A DNA stretch of 15,136 bases. It comes from Spirochaetaceae bacterium (GTDB lineage Bacteria > Spirochaetota > Spirochaetia > Treponematales > Breznakiellaceae). The notes under the pieces were generated by a model. It searched no databases. It had not been told where the DNA came from and saw only the letters and a list, made by a program, of their open reading frames with translations. Position 1 is the first letter of the stretch. Every line of letters begins with the position of its first letter. Below, piece by piece: positions 1 to 5,680 of this stretch. The position numbers and the translations under genes are program-made. The DNA lies in contig JAITRV010000035.1 in the NCBI GenBank assembly GCA_031288215.1, positions 1 through 15,136 on the forward strand. Direction: 5' to 3'.

Positions 1-1113
1 ATGTACCGGATCCGCCGGGACACCCACTACCGGACCGGGAACTCCTGGTGCATCTACCCCATGTACGACTTTCAGCACCCCCTGTCGGACGCCAAGGAGG
101 GGATCACCCATTCCCTCTGTTCCCTGGAATACGAGATCCACCGGCCCCTGTACGAGTGGTTTATCCGGGAGGCGGAGGTGTTCCCCAGCCGGCAGATCGA
201 ATTTGCCCGGCTCAACATGAGCTATACGGTGCTGTCCAAGCGCTGGCTCCTCCGGCTGGTCCAGGATCGGTACGTTTCCGGCTGGGACGATCCCCGGATG
301 CCCACCCTGGCGGGGCTGCGCCGCCGGGGCTATACCCCCGCGGCTATCCGGAGCTTTATCTCCCAAATCGGGATCGCCAAGACCGACAGCATGGTGGACA
401 TCGCCTTCCTGGAATACTGCCTCCGGGAAGACCTGAACAAACATTCCCGGCGGGTCATGGCGGTGCTGCGGCCCCTCAAGCTCATCATCGAAAACTGGGA
501 GGCCGGCAGGGTCGAGGAACTTGAAGCGGTGAACAACCCCGAGGACGAATCCGCGGGAAAGCGGACCGTTCCCTTTTCCGGGGAACTGTGGATCGAGGCG
601 GAGGATTTTGAGGAAACGCCCCCGCCCAAGTACCACCGGCTCTTTCCGGGCAATTCGGTGCGGCTGCGCTACGCCTATATCGTGACCTGTACGGGCTTCG
701 ACAAGGACCCGGCCACGGGGAAGATCACCGCGGTCCGCTGCACCTACGACGGCGCTACCCGGGGGGGCAACGCCCCGGATAACCGCAAGGTGAAGGGCAC
801 CATACACTGGGTTTCCGCGGCCCAGGCCGTTCCCCTGGAGGTGCGGATCTACGATCACCTCTTTGCCAAGGAGCGGCCCATGGAGGTTCCCCCGGGAGGG
901 GATTTTACGGACAACCTCAACCCCCATTCCCTGGAGATCGTCCCTGATGCCTGGGGTGAACCCTGCCTTGCCGGCGCCGCCGAAGGGGACCGGTTCCAGT
1001 TTGAACGGCTGGGCTACTTCGTCCGGGACCCCGAGGGCGGCACGGCCGCGCCGGTCTTCAACAAGACCGTGGGTCTCCGGGACACCTGGGCAAAGCTCCG
1101 TGCCGCCCCCTAA
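1..1113 (+). CDS. glnS: Glutaminyl-tRNA synthetase, C-terminal two-thirds (5' end outside window)
   Basis: This enzyme charges tRNA-Gln with glutamine using ATP, in the cytoplasm. The visible 370 residues align by eye with Escherichia coli GlnRS from about its residue 190 to the end. Clear landmarks are the catalytic-core segment WCIYPMYDF (16-24) with EGITHSLC (33-40), the class I KMSKS-type loop VLSKR (77-81), GWDDPRMPT (94-102), GLRRRGYT (105-112) and the closing GLRDTWAKL. The two beta-barrel anticodon-binding domains fill roughly residues 150-365. The HIGH motif must lie upstream of the window. The ATG at base 1 is an internal methionine, not a start, because the family has about 190 residues before this point. 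The implied full length of about 560 matches the usual 550-560. No frame damage is seen. Identity is secure from the near-continuous conservation. Confidence 0.97.
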   Translation: MYRIRRDTHYRTGNSWCIYPMYDFQHPLSDAKEGITHSLCSLEYEIHRPLYEWFIREAEVFPSRQIEFARLNMSYTVLSKRWLLRLVQDRYVSGWDDPRMPTLAGLRRRGYTPAAIRSFISQIGIAKTDSMVDIAFLEYCLREDLNKHSRRVMAVLRPLKLIIENWEAGRVEELEAVNNPEDESAGKRTVPFSGELWIEAEDFEETPPPKYHRLFPGNSVRLRYAYIVTCTGFDKDPATGKITAVRCTYDGATRGGNAPDNRKVKGTIHWVSAAQAVPLEVRIYDHLFAKERPMEVPPGGDFTDNLNPHSLEIVPDAWGEPCLAGAAEGDRFQFERLGYFVRDPEGGTAAPVFNKTVGLRDTWAKLRAAP

Positions 1114-1141
1114 ACCGGGGGCTTGAGCACGGGCGTTTTTT
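1100..1141 (+). terminator. Probable intrinsic terminator of glnS
   Basis: GCCCCC (1105-1110) pairs with GGGGGC (1117-1122) around a six-base loop that contains the glnS stop codon. An outer GTGC (1100-1103) can pair with GCAC (1127-1130). Five bases later comes a run of six T (1136-1141). The stem begins inside the last codons of glnS and the linker to the T-run is slightly long, so this is likely but not certain. It would separate glnS from the toxin-antitoxin-like pair behind it. Confidence 0.5.
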
Positions 1142-1158
1142 GCGGTAAGGTTTGGGAC

Positions 1159-1395
1159 ATGACATACAAACAATTCAATCGTATCACCCAGGAACCGGGC
1201 GTTATGGGGGGAAAACCCTGTATACGGGGGATGCGTGTTACCGTGAGTATGGTGGTTTCCCAGATCGGAGCGGGTGAAAGCCTCGAGGAACTGTTGGCGG
1301 AATACCCCTATCTTGAGCGGGAAGATATTTTACAGGCTCTTCAATATGCGGCATGGCTTGCCGGGGGCCGTGAACTGGTGCTCTCCATCGCGTGA
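1159..1395 (+). CDS. DUF433-family antitoxin-like protein
   Basis: A 78-residue protein of the DUF433 family, small winged-helix-like proteins often found directly before DUF5615 genes and believed to act as antitoxins. The family signature is plain: an N-terminal I-T-x-x-P-G-V-M-G-G-K-P-C-I-R-G block (about residues 8-23), then R-V-T-V, then L-E-E-L-L-A-E-Y-P-Y-L and E-D-I-L-Q-A-L-Q-Y-A-A. I chose the ATG at 1159, not the in-frame ATG at 1123, because homologues begin just before the ITxxP motif and the earlier start would overlap the probable glnS terminator. AAGG (1147-1150) lies a few bases upstream as a modest ribosome site. Its stop is seven bases before the next gene, so the two are almost surely cotranscribed. 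Antitoxin function is inferred from family and pairing, not shown. Confidence 0.85.
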   Translation: MTYKQFNRITQEPGVMGGKPCIRGMRVTVSMVVSQIGAGESLEELLAEYPYLEREDILQALQYAAWLAGGRELVLSIA

Positions 1396-1402
1396 AAAGG
1401 GG

Positions 1403-1822
1403 ATGAAAATTCTTGTTGATATGAACCTTTCTCCGCAGTGGGCGGAATTGTTGTCTCAGCGCGGGATTGAAGCGCTTCATTGGAGCGCCGCCGGTAGTCC
1501 CAAGGCCCCGGACGCGGAAATTATGGCCTATGCGCGGAACAGGGCTTATACGGTACTTACCCGGGACTTGGATTTCAGCGCCATTCTTGCGTCTACCGGA
1601 GGAGAGAGGCCAAGCGTCATTCAGATCCGCACGGCCGATGCCCGGCCTGAAACTATTTTTGAACCCGTCTTCCGCGCCCTCTCCGGGCTGATTGCCGAAC
1701 TCGAAAAAGGCGCTATTGTTACTATTGATATGAATAACGTCCGCCTCCATATTCTCCCTCTCCCCCCCAGGGGGGGAGAGGCTCCTTCGCCGGTGGACCG
1801 GCGGCCCGAGACCCCTACGTAA
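1403..1822 (+). CDS. DUF5615 PIN-like protein, putative toxin
   Basis: A 139-residue protein of the DUF5615 family (PIN-like fold, predicted nuclease). Acidic residues expected of the fold are visible: D6 in ILVDMNLS (3-10), D37 in APDAEI, and D55/D57 in the hallmark TRDLDF (53-58). A ribosome site AAAAGGGG (1395-1402) abuts the ATG at 1403, and the start is seven bases after the DUF433 stop, so translation is probably coupled. Family members normally end soon after a V-R-x-x-x-L-P segment, here residues 113-121. The last 18 residues (P, R and G rich) are encoded by two palindromes and have no family counterpart, so the original stop may have been lost or the tail lies in inserted sequence. 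The gene ends eight bases inside the convergent LysR gene. Toxin function is inferred from the pair; activity is not known. Confidence 0.82.
   Translation: MKILVDMNLSPQWAELLSQRGIEALHWSAAGSPKAPDAEIMAYARNRAYTVLTRDLDFSAILASTGGERPSVIQIRTADARPETIFEPVFRALSGLIAELEKGAIVTIDMNNVRLHILPLPPRGGEAPSPVDRRPETPT
1757..1803. repeat. Two tandem palindromes in the 3' end of the DUF5615 gene
   Basis: Bases 1757-1768 are an exact inverted copy of 1770-1781 around a single A: seven C then seven G at the centre, with CCTCT/AGAGG flanks. Six bases further, CGCCGGT (1788-1794) and ACCGGCG (1797-1803) form a second perfect dyad with a two-base centre. Neither is followed by a T-run on either strand, so they are not standard intrinsic terminators, although they sit exactly at the convergent gene junction. 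Confidence 0.75.
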
Positions 1823-2723
1823 ATTCCTTGACAATTTGGACATAGCGCTGGGCATAATGGGGAAGGTAGATTCCCCGGCGGTATGCGGCAACAAAACAGG
1901 TCATGGTTTTGGGATTACCGACGGAAAAACAGAGCGGTTTGTGCGGCAGGGAGATATGCCGGAGGTGGGTTTCGCTTACAAAGGTAACGCCGTAGCCGTC
2001 CGCCGCAAGGTTCACCGAGGCGAGGATATTGCGGATTTCCAAAGAGATCTTGGGGCTTACCGCGGCGTCGCGGAGAATTTGATCCGCGATGTGCCGGGTC
2101 CGTTGATCAAGGCGCTGCATGAGAAAGGTCTCGTCTTGTAATGTTTTCACATCCAGCCAGGGGTATTTGCAGCCCTCTTTCCCGGCCCCGGTCCCTGCCA
2201 GGGGGTTGGCGGCGTTCATGACCAGAACGACCTCTTCCTCCTTGATAATGTCATAGGCGACGTCCGGATGGCGGATGGGGAGGGTAAAGAACGCAAGGTC
2301 GATTTCACCCTCCAGAATCATATCCTCGAGGACCGCCGAGTTCGCCTCCATTACCGAAACCCGTACTTCGGGAAATTCTTTCCGGAAAACCGGCAGGGTA
2401 CAGGGCAGCATATAGGTACCCCGCATAATGGGGAAGGCTATCTTGAGTTCCCCGATATTTCTTTTCAGAATATCCGCCAACTCCTGATCCAGTTCTTTTT
2501 TTATACCCAGGATGGCTTTGGCTTTTTCCACATACCGCTCCCCCGCATAGGTCAGGAGAATTTTGTTTCCCAGGCGGCGGAAGAGCGGCTGTCCAAGTTT
2601 TTTTTCCAGATTCTGGATAAAGGTACTTAACGTGGGCTGGGATACAAAAACATCTTCCGACGCCCGGGTAATATTCTGCTGTTTCGCAATGGAAACAATG
2701 TATTGAAGTTCTCGAAAATCCAT
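1815..2723 (-). CDS. LysR-family transcriptional regulator
   Basis: A 302-residue LysR-type regulator of normal length. The N-terminal winged helix-turn-helix spans about residues 1-60: the opening M-D-F-R-E-L-Q-Y-I-V and the recognition-helix region VSQPTLSTFIQNLEKKLG (27-44), then L-F-R-R. A linker helix follows, then the two-lobed effector-binding domain from about residue 90 (IGELKIAFP). The start at 2723 has GGAGG (2730-2734) six bases upstream. It is transcribed divergently from the PrpF/tricarboxylate-transporter operon, the usual position of a LysR regulator relative to its target, and the shared region carries a LysR-type box. I infer that it senses the substrate or product of that operon, probably a di- or tricarboxylate. 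LysR regulators commonly repress their own gene as well. Its 3' end overlaps the convergent DUF5615 gene by eight bases. Confidence 0.95.
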   Translation of the reverse strand: MDFRELQYIVSIAKQQNITRASEDVFVSQPTLSTFIQNLEKKLGQPLFRRLGNKILLTYAGERYVEKAKAILGIKKELDQELADILKRNIGELKIAFPIMRGTYMLPCTLPVFRKEFPEVRVSVMEANSAVLEDMILEGEIDLAFFTLPIRHPDVAYDIIKEEEVVLVMNAANPLAGTGAGKEGCKYPWLDVKTLQDETFLMQRLDQRTRHIADQILRDAAVSPKISLEIRNILASVNLAADGYGVTFVSETHLRHISLPHKPLCFSVGNPKTMTCFVAAYRRGIYLPHYAQRYVQIVKEFT

Positions 2724-2724
2724 G

Positions 2725-2745
2725 AGGTGCCTCCACCTGATTATA
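2725..2745 (-). promoter_or_regulatory. lysR -10 box and hairpin-enclosed ribosome site
   Basis: Read on the minus strand, a perfect TATAAT lies at 2745-2740, with no good -35 box at 16-18 bases. Just downstream, AGGTG (2738-2734) and CACCT (2729-2725) are complementary around GAGG (2733-2730), so the Shine-Dalgarno core of the LysR gene sits in a small hairpin. If TATAAT is the true -10, transcription would start near 2733 and the leader would be extremely short, so promoter and hairpin may not both operate. Confidence 0.35.
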
Positions 2746-2771
2746 TACTATTCATGCAGACTATAAAAAGT

Positions 2772-2786
2772 ATTCAAAATATGAAT
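2772..2786. promoter_or_regulatory. LysR-type (T-N11-A) binding site
   Basis: ATTCA (2772-2776) and TGAAT (2782-2786) form a perfect dyad with a five-base centre, giving the T-N11-A form typical of LysR-family sites. It directly abuts the -35 box of the operon promoter. A further ATTCA half-site starts at 2750, exactly 22 bp (about two helical turns) away, consistent with a second dimer contact. The cognate protein is presumed to be the adjacent LysR regulator. Confidence 0.6.
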
Positions 2787-2815
2787 TGGACTTAGTTTCG
2801 ATACTGTGATAAAAT
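2786..2815 (+). promoter_or_regulatory. Promoter of the PrpF-tctCBA operon
   Basis: TTGGAC (2786-2791) is followed after 18 bases by TAAAAT (2810-2815), and TGA just before the -10 gives an extended -10 element (TGn). The predicted start of transcription is near 2822, leaving a leader of about 105 bases. The -35 box shares its first base with the LysR-type dyad, which suits activation by a bound LysR tetramer. Confidence 0.6.
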
Positions 2816-2821
2816 CTGAAC

Positions 2822-2927
2822 CAAAGAGATAATCAGGGGAAACGCTGAAAACTCCGGTTTGGTTTTCAGCGCCCCGCTAACCCCCGGGTCTACCGGGACC
2901 AGGGGGTAAAAAAGCGAAAGGAGTTTA
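2822..2927 (+). promoter_or_regulatory. Folded 5' leader of the PrpF-tctCBA operon
   Basis: Two strong stems fill this leader. CGCTGAAAAC (2843-2852) pairs perfectly with GTTTTCAGCG (2862-2871) around nine bases, and is extended by GGGG (2836-2839) with CCCC (2872-2875) past an AAA bulge. Then ACCCCC (2880-2885) pairs with GGGGGT (2902-2907), enclosing GGTC/GACC. The second stem is followed by A-rich sequence, not T, so it is not a terminator. The ribosome site AAAGGAG (2917-2923) lies free after both stems. No riboswitch class that I know is recognised. Confidence 0.55.
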
Positions 2928-4061
2928 ATGATGCAGCAGGCGGTTCCCTGTATGATTATTCGGGGCGGGACCAGTAAGGGCCTGTATTTTTTGGATCGGG
3001 ATCTTCCCCCCGCCGGGGACGAGCGGGATAAGACCCTGCTCAGGCTGATGGGGAGCCCGGATATCCGGCAGATTGACGGTCTGGGCGGAGCGGTCTCGGT
3101 TACCAGTAAAGTCGCGATTCTTGCCCCTTCAAGCAGGGACGGAATTGATGTGGATTATACCTTTGCCCAGGTTTCGGTGGACAAGCCGGTGGTTTCCTAT
3201 ACGGGGAACTGCGGGAATATTTCTTCCGGGGTCGGCCCCTTTGCCATTGAATGCGGGCTGGTAACGGCCGGGGATCAGGTCACCCGGATACGGATTTTCA
3301 ATACCAATACGCAAAAAGTCATGGTGGAGGAAGTGGAAACCCCCTGCGGCAGGGTAAATTATGCGGGGAATTTTCAGATCCCCGGCGTACCCGGCGGGGC
3401 CGCGCCGGTAAAGGTGCTGGTCCAGGACCCCGCGGGGGCGGTCTGCGGCAGCCTCCTCCCCACGGGCAATGCGGTTGACGAGCTTGCCATTCCCGGCTTC
3501 GGCCCTCTAGCCGTATCAATCGTGGACGCCGCCAATCCCCTGGTATTTGCGCTGGCCGCGGATATCGGCATGAGCGGCAAAGAGGGGCCTGAAGAAATCG
3601 ACGCCAATCCGCCCCTGCTTGCCCTGCTGGAAAGGATCCGCGGCGAGGCCGCCAAAAAATTGGGCTTTGTGGAAGATGCGGGGGAATCGGCATGGAAGAG
3701 CCCGACGGTGCCCAAAATGACCGTGGTGGCCCCCCCGGCGGACTATACCAGCATTTCGGGGGAACTCATCCGGGCGGAACAGGCGGACCTTTTGGGGCGG
3801 ATGATGTCCATGCAGCGGCCTCACCCCACCTACGCCCTGACCGGCGCCATGTGTACCGCGGCGGCGGCGGCAATCCCCGGCACCTTGGTCTACCGGGTCC
3901 GCCGGCCTGATGCGGATACCAAACGGCTCCGCATCGCCCACCCCGGCGGAATTCTGGAAGCGGGAGCGGATCATGACCTTTCGTCCCGGGGCATTCGTAT
4001 TTTGAACGTGTACGGATTCAGAACCGCCAGGCTTTTAATGAAAGGAACTGCCTTCTGTTAA
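2928..4061 (+). CDS. PrpF-family isomerase (aconitate / methylaconitate / oxalomesaconate type)
   Basis: A 377-residue protein of the PrpF family, cofactor-free isomerases with a diaminopimelate-epimerase-like double fold that move a double bond in unsaturated carboxylates, for example 2-methylaconitate cis-trans isomerase, 3-methylitaconate isomerase and 4-oxalomesaconate tautomerase. Visible landmarks are MIIRGGTSKGLYF (9-21), GLGGAVSVTSKVAI (51-64), YTGNCGNISSGVGPFAI (91-107) and PHPTYALTGAM late in the protein. K61 and C95 have the same 34-residue spacing as the active-site Lys73 and Cys107 described for Shewanella PrpF, so the active site looks intact. AAAGGAG precedes two tandem ATGs (2928 and 2931); the second has better spacing, so the true start may be one codon later. 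There are no prpB, prpC or prpD genes alongside. The transporter downstream suggests an imported tricarboxylate as substrate. Family is certain; substrate is not. Confidence 0.93.
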   Translation: MMQQAVPCMIIRGGTSKGLYFLDRDLPPAGDERDKTLLRLMGSPDIRQIDGLGGAVSVTSKVAILAPSSRDGIDVDYTFAQVSVDKPVVSYTGNCGNISSGVGPFAIECGLVTAGDQVTRIRIFNTNTQKVMVEEVETPCGRVNYAGNFQIPGVPGGAAPVKVLVQDPAGAVCGSLLPTGNAVDELAIPGFGPLAVSIVDAANPLVFALAADIGMSGKEGPEEIDANPPLLALLERIRGEAAKKLGFVEDAGESAWKSPTVPKMTVVAPPADYTSISGELIRAEQADLLGRMMSMQRPHPTYALTGAMCTAAAAAIPGTLVYRVRRPDADTKRLRIAHPGGILEAGADHDLSSRGIRILNVYGFRTARLLMKGTAFC

Positions 4062-4080
4062 ACCGGTGGAACCGGTTTAA
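4058..4080 (+). repeat. Perfect hairpin at the PrpF stop codon
   Basis: TTAAACCGGT (4058-4067) and ACCGGTTTAA (4071-4080) form a perfect ten-base stem with loop GGA, extendable outward by two G-U pairs and one C-G pair. The stop codon TAA (4059-4061) lies in the stem. There is no T-run behind it, so it is more likely a transcript-stability or processing element between the enzyme gene and the binding-protein gene than a terminator. Confidence 0.65.
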
Positions 4081-4124
4081 TGGCGCGGCTGGATACTGCC
4101 GCCAACAATATGAGGAGAAAATAC

Positions 4125-5171
4125 ATGAAGACAAACATGAGGAACACTATGAAGCGGACAGCGGGTGTCTTGACGGTCGGGATCGCGGCAGCGATGATTA
4201 CTGCCTTGTTTTTCATCACCGCTTGTACGAAAAGCGGGGGAAAGGATGCCGCACCGGCCGCACGGGCGGTTGATTTCCCCAGACGGCCGGTAGAAATGGT
4301 AATCCCCTTCGGGTCCGGGAGTTCCAGCGATGTTTTTGCCCGGCAATATGCCCAGATTACCGAGAAATTTCTGGGGAAGCCGATCAACTGCATCAACAAA
4401 TCCGGGGCGGGCACGATCGAGGGCCTGACCTATGCCTACAATGCCCCGGCGGATGGCTACACGATTTTGGAGATCACCCCGTCGCTGCTTATCAAGGAAT
4501 TGATGAACGAATCGGACATCAAATTCCGCGCGTCCTTTGAGCCGCTCATCAAGGTACAGAACGATCTCCAACTCTTTGGGGTGGCAAAAAACAGCCCCTA
4601 TAAAACCCTGGATGATTTGATGGCCTATGCCAAGGCCAATCCGGGAAAGCTGAAGATTGGAGGCGTCTCCCCCGGAGGTCTCGATGATTATATTGCCAAC
4701 GGCTTTGCCCGGGCGGCGGGTTTTACCTGGACCTATGTGCCCTACAAGTCCGGTTCCGAGGTAAAGGCCGCGGTGTTGGGCGGCGAGTTGGACGTGTACC
4801 AGGACAAGATGATCAACTTCTTGCCGATGGTACAATCCGGCGATATTATTCCCCTGGTGATCCTAAGCAGCAAGAGCTACCCCCAAATTCCGGGGCTGGA
4901 AAATTGCCCCGCCTCCGCCGAAAAGGGGATTAACTTTACCCAGGGGTCCTGGCGCGGCTTTGTCATAAAGAAGGGAGCCCCCCAGGAGGTTAAGGATATC
5001 CTGATTGACGCCCTGAGAAAAGCCTATGCGGACCCGGCCTACAAGGAAATGGAAGAACGGGAAATGACCAATTTGAGTCCCGGTTTTCTGGAAGCCGGTG
5101 ATTGGGTGAAAGAATGGGATCGGGAATATAAGAACCTGGAAGAGGTTTTTAAGCAGCTTGGCCTGATCTAA
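4125..5171 (+). CDS. tctC: Tripartite tricarboxylate transporter, solute-binding lipoprotein TctC
   Basis: The extracytoplasmic substrate-binding subunit (TctC/Bug family) of a tripartite tricarboxylate transporter. The 348-residue form starts at ATG 4125, chosen because GAGGAG (4112-4117) sits seven bases upstream; an in-frame ATG at 4080 has no ribosome site. The N-terminus has a basic stretch (M-R-N-T-M-K-R) and a hydrophobic core ending in a lipobox I-T-A-C, so Cys34 is probably lipidated and the protein membrane-anchored. The Bug-fold signature follows: RRPVEMVIPFGSGSSSDVFAR from about residue 52, where family members usually have PxGxxxD, then a region like N-K-S-G-A-G and the A-D-G-Y-T-I-L strand. 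The C-terminal lobe ends in a normal helix. The gap to tctB is 19 bases, so the genes form an operon. Ligand class is probably di- or tricarboxylate, inferred from the PrpF neighbour. Confidence 0.92.
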   Translation: MKTNMRNTMKRTAGVLTVGIAAAMITALFFITACTKSGGKDAAPAARAVDFPRRPVEMVIPFGSGSSSDVFARQYAQITEKFLGKPINCINKSGAGTIEGLTYAYNAPADGYTILEITPSLLIKELMNESDIKFRASFEPLIKVQNDLQLFGVAKNSPYKTLDDLMAYAKANPGKLKIGGVSPGGLDDYIANGFARAAGFTWTYVPYKSGSEVKAAVLGGELDVYQDKMINFLPMVQSGDIIPLVILSSKSYPQIPGLENCPASAEKGINFTQGSWRGFVIKKGAPQEVKDILIDALRKAYADPAYKEMEEREMTNLSPGFLEAGDWVKEWDREYKNLEEVFKQLGLI

Positions 5172-5190
5172 GCTGCTAAGGGAGATTATT

Positions 5191-5667
5191 GTGGAACTGA
5201 TTTTTTCTGTCATCTTGGGAATCATACTGCTCTTGTGCCTGGGAACCGCTTTGCGTATCCCTACCAGAACGGTGGGGACGGATGTCTTAAAAGCGGGCGG
5301 GTTTCCCATTGGGGTCATTGCCCTTTCTCTCATCGTACTGGCCATTCTCATAACCCAGTACGTTCTTCAGCACAAGAAGGGCGGGAAGCCGATATTTGCG
5401 GGGCCGGGGATACAGCCAAAGGTTATTGCCACCGCGGCGGTGATTGGCGTCTATGCGGCACTGATAAACATTATCGGTTTTATATTTTCTACCTTGGTAT
5501 TCACTTTTGTGAACCCCCTGATCATGGGATATAAAAACTACCGGCTCCTGGCGTTTTTTTCTGTTCTGCTGACGGTGGTGATTATACTGGTATTCGGCAA
5601 AGTTTTTTACATCCCCCTGCCCCGGGGCCTGGGTTTCTTACGGGAACTCAGTTATTACATATATTGA
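5191..5667 (+). CDS. tctB: Tripartite tricarboxylate transporter, small membrane subunit TctB
   Basis: The small, poorly conserved membrane subunit of the tripartite tricarboxylate transporter (TctB/DUF1468). The 158 residues form four hydrophobic segments: about 2-20, 38-58, 78-100 and 112-135. The ending carries an I-P-L-P-R-G-L-G-F type segment (about 142-150) that is common at the C-terminus of TctB proteins. It starts with GTG at 5191, six bases after AAGGGAG (5178-5184). It lies between tctC (19-base gap) and tctA (13-base gap), the standard gene order C-B-A. Sequence similarity in this family is weak, so the call rests on size, topology, the C-terminal motif and position. Confidence 0.88.
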   Translation: MELIFSVILGIILLLCLGTALRIPTRTVGTDVLKAGGFPIGVIALSLIVLAILITQYVLQHKKGGKPIFAGPGIQPKVIATAAVIGVYAALINIIGFIFSTLVFTFVNPLIMGYKNYRLLAFFSVLLTVVIILVFGKVFYIPLPRGLGFLRELSYYIY

Positions 5668-5680
5668 AGGACAGGGTGTC

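Noticed and set aside
1123..1158. Upstream ATG start for the DUF433 gene
   Set aside because: Lies in the probable glnS terminator and adds 12 residues not expected in the family.
1757..1803. Intrinsic terminators for the convergent DUF5615 and LysR genes
   Set aside because: The stems are strong but no T-run follows on either strand; kept as palindromic repeats instead.
1238..1894. A 218-codon minus-strand frame opposite the DUF433/DUF5615 pair
   Set aside because: Crosses two well-supported plus-strand genes and the end of the LysR gene, and has no family features.
4077..4835. A 252-codon minus-strand frame opposite tctC
   Set aside because: No ribosome site or recognisable domain, and the plus strand encodes a complete binding protein.
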